A DNA stretch of 5,713 bases from Spirochaetales bacterium (GTDB lineage Bacteria > Spirochaetota > Spirochaetia > Sphaerochaetales > Sphaerochaetaceae): positions 1 to 5,713 of the forward strand of contig JAAYQY010000320.1 in NCBI GenBank assembly GCA_012519125.1. Reading direction: 5' to 3'. A model generated the notes under the pieces. The model did not search any database. It was not told where the DNA came from and saw nothing but the letters and a program-made list of their open reading frames with translations. The translations under genes and the position numbers were made by a program. Positions 5,464 to 5,713 of this stretch are shown piece by piece (the first letter of the stretch is position 1; every line of letters starts with the position of its first letter).

Positions 5464-5713
5464 CTATCTCCAAATATCTCTGTTAAGTGTAGCAATCGCA
5501 TCAATCGTACTATCTTTCAAACCTTTTCCCCGTACCTTGAAAAGCTGTGGAGCACTTCCTGCTTCCTGAGCCTTCCTGAACAAGGGATCCACGGGAATTC
5601 TGTATACGGTGAAAACACCTTCACACGCTGCAGAATAGATATCGCGGTGTTGTTTGATTCTATTGTCAAAAGAGTTGATGATAATTTTGCTGTGCTTCAC
5701 TGGAGAACGTAAA
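5464..5713 (-). CDS. ParA-family partition ATPase, C-terminal part (5' end outside the window)
   Basis: The frame is open to the window edge, so the N-terminal part with the Walker A and switch motifs is not visible. The GTG at 5700 is an internal Val codon, since the frame continues upstream without a stop. The 83 visible residues contain IIINSFDNRIKQHRDIYSAA followed by VYRIPVDPLFRKAQEAGSAPQLF. This matches the usual ParA/Soj end: a strand with Asn, a helix, then a strand leading to IP-D-FR-A--G, then a final helix (DSTIDAIATLNRDIW). ParA-type ATPases bind non-specific DNA with ATP and move plasmid or chromosome cargo bound by a ParB-like partner. The partner here is a small RHH-like protein rather than a full-length ParB, pointing to a type Ib-like plasmid or integrative-element system. 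MinD-like relatives are a less likely alternative given this neighbour. Confidence 0.75.
   Translation of the reverse strand, partial: LRSPVKHSKIIINSFDNRIKQHRDIYSAACEGVFTVYRIPVDPLFRKAQEAGSAPQLFKVRGKGLKDSTIDAIATLNRDIWR
5468..5471 (-). promoter_or_regulatory. Ribosome binding site of the RHH gene, inside the parA 3' end
   Basis: GGAG on the minus strand is placed 6 bases before the ATG at 5461 and overlaps the last codons of the ParA-type gene, whose TAG is at 5466-5464. This arrangement indicates translational coupling and selects the ATG over the TTG at 5473. Confidence 0.6.

Noticed and set aside
5196..5486. 96-codon open frame on the plus strand
   Set aside because: It is antisense to the RHH gene. 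The minus-strand frame has a ribosome site, coupling to parA and a sensible fold pattern, and the plus frame has none of these.
5464..5700. Complete 78-residue gene starting at GTG 5700
   Set aside because: The frame stays open upstream to the window edge, and the sequence matches the C-terminal third of ParA, so this is an internal codon of a longer gene.

Overview
The window looks like a piece of a bacterial chromosome. It carries three well-formed metabolic or surface genes and the start of a plasmid-style partition module. Gene content suggests a fermentative, carbohydrate-using anaerobe. My impression is a spirochaete of the Sphaerochaeta type, because a type III glutamine synthetase, a GH13 glucosidase and a fimbria-like surface protein fit that group, but the sequence alone does not prove it.

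Layout, left to right. (1) 1-910, plus strand: the 3' part of a gene for a beta-rich, probably secreted or surface protein. Its 5' end lies outside the window. Its reading frame is broken by one base between 611 and about 690: the first frame drifts into implausible sequence and stops at 827, while the -1 frame carries a convincing C-terminus ending at 910. (2) 984-3104, plus: glnN, an intact 706-residue type III glutamine synthetase. (3) 3087-4712, minus: a 541-residue GH13 alpha-glucosidase with all catalytic residues. It converges on glnN, and the two coding regions overlap tail to tail by 18 bp. Its own promoter can be read at 4732-4760, and this also rules out the longer TTG-start reading. 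(4) 4761-5206: a gene-free island with very low GC (21.5% over 4801-5200, hand count). It has strong T-over-A strand skew and several short repeats. (5) 5207-5713, minus: a translationally coupled pair, the C-terminus of a ParA-type ATPase (cut by the window edge) followed by an 84-residue basic protein with a ribbon-helix-helix fold pattern.

The glutamine synthetase (nitrogen assimilation) and the glucosidase (oligosaccharide use) need not be functionally linked; their association is convergent. The ParA/RHH pair with an AT-rich, repeat-containing flank resembles the partition cassettes of plasmids and integrative elements. It may mark the edge of an acquired element, with the AT island as a candidate centromere. 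The most noteworthy items are the single-base frame break in the surface gene, three ATACTGT words spaced exactly 69 bp apart leading into the glucosidase promoter, the AT island beside parA/RHH, and a perfect 11-bp hairpin inside the convergent 3' ends.
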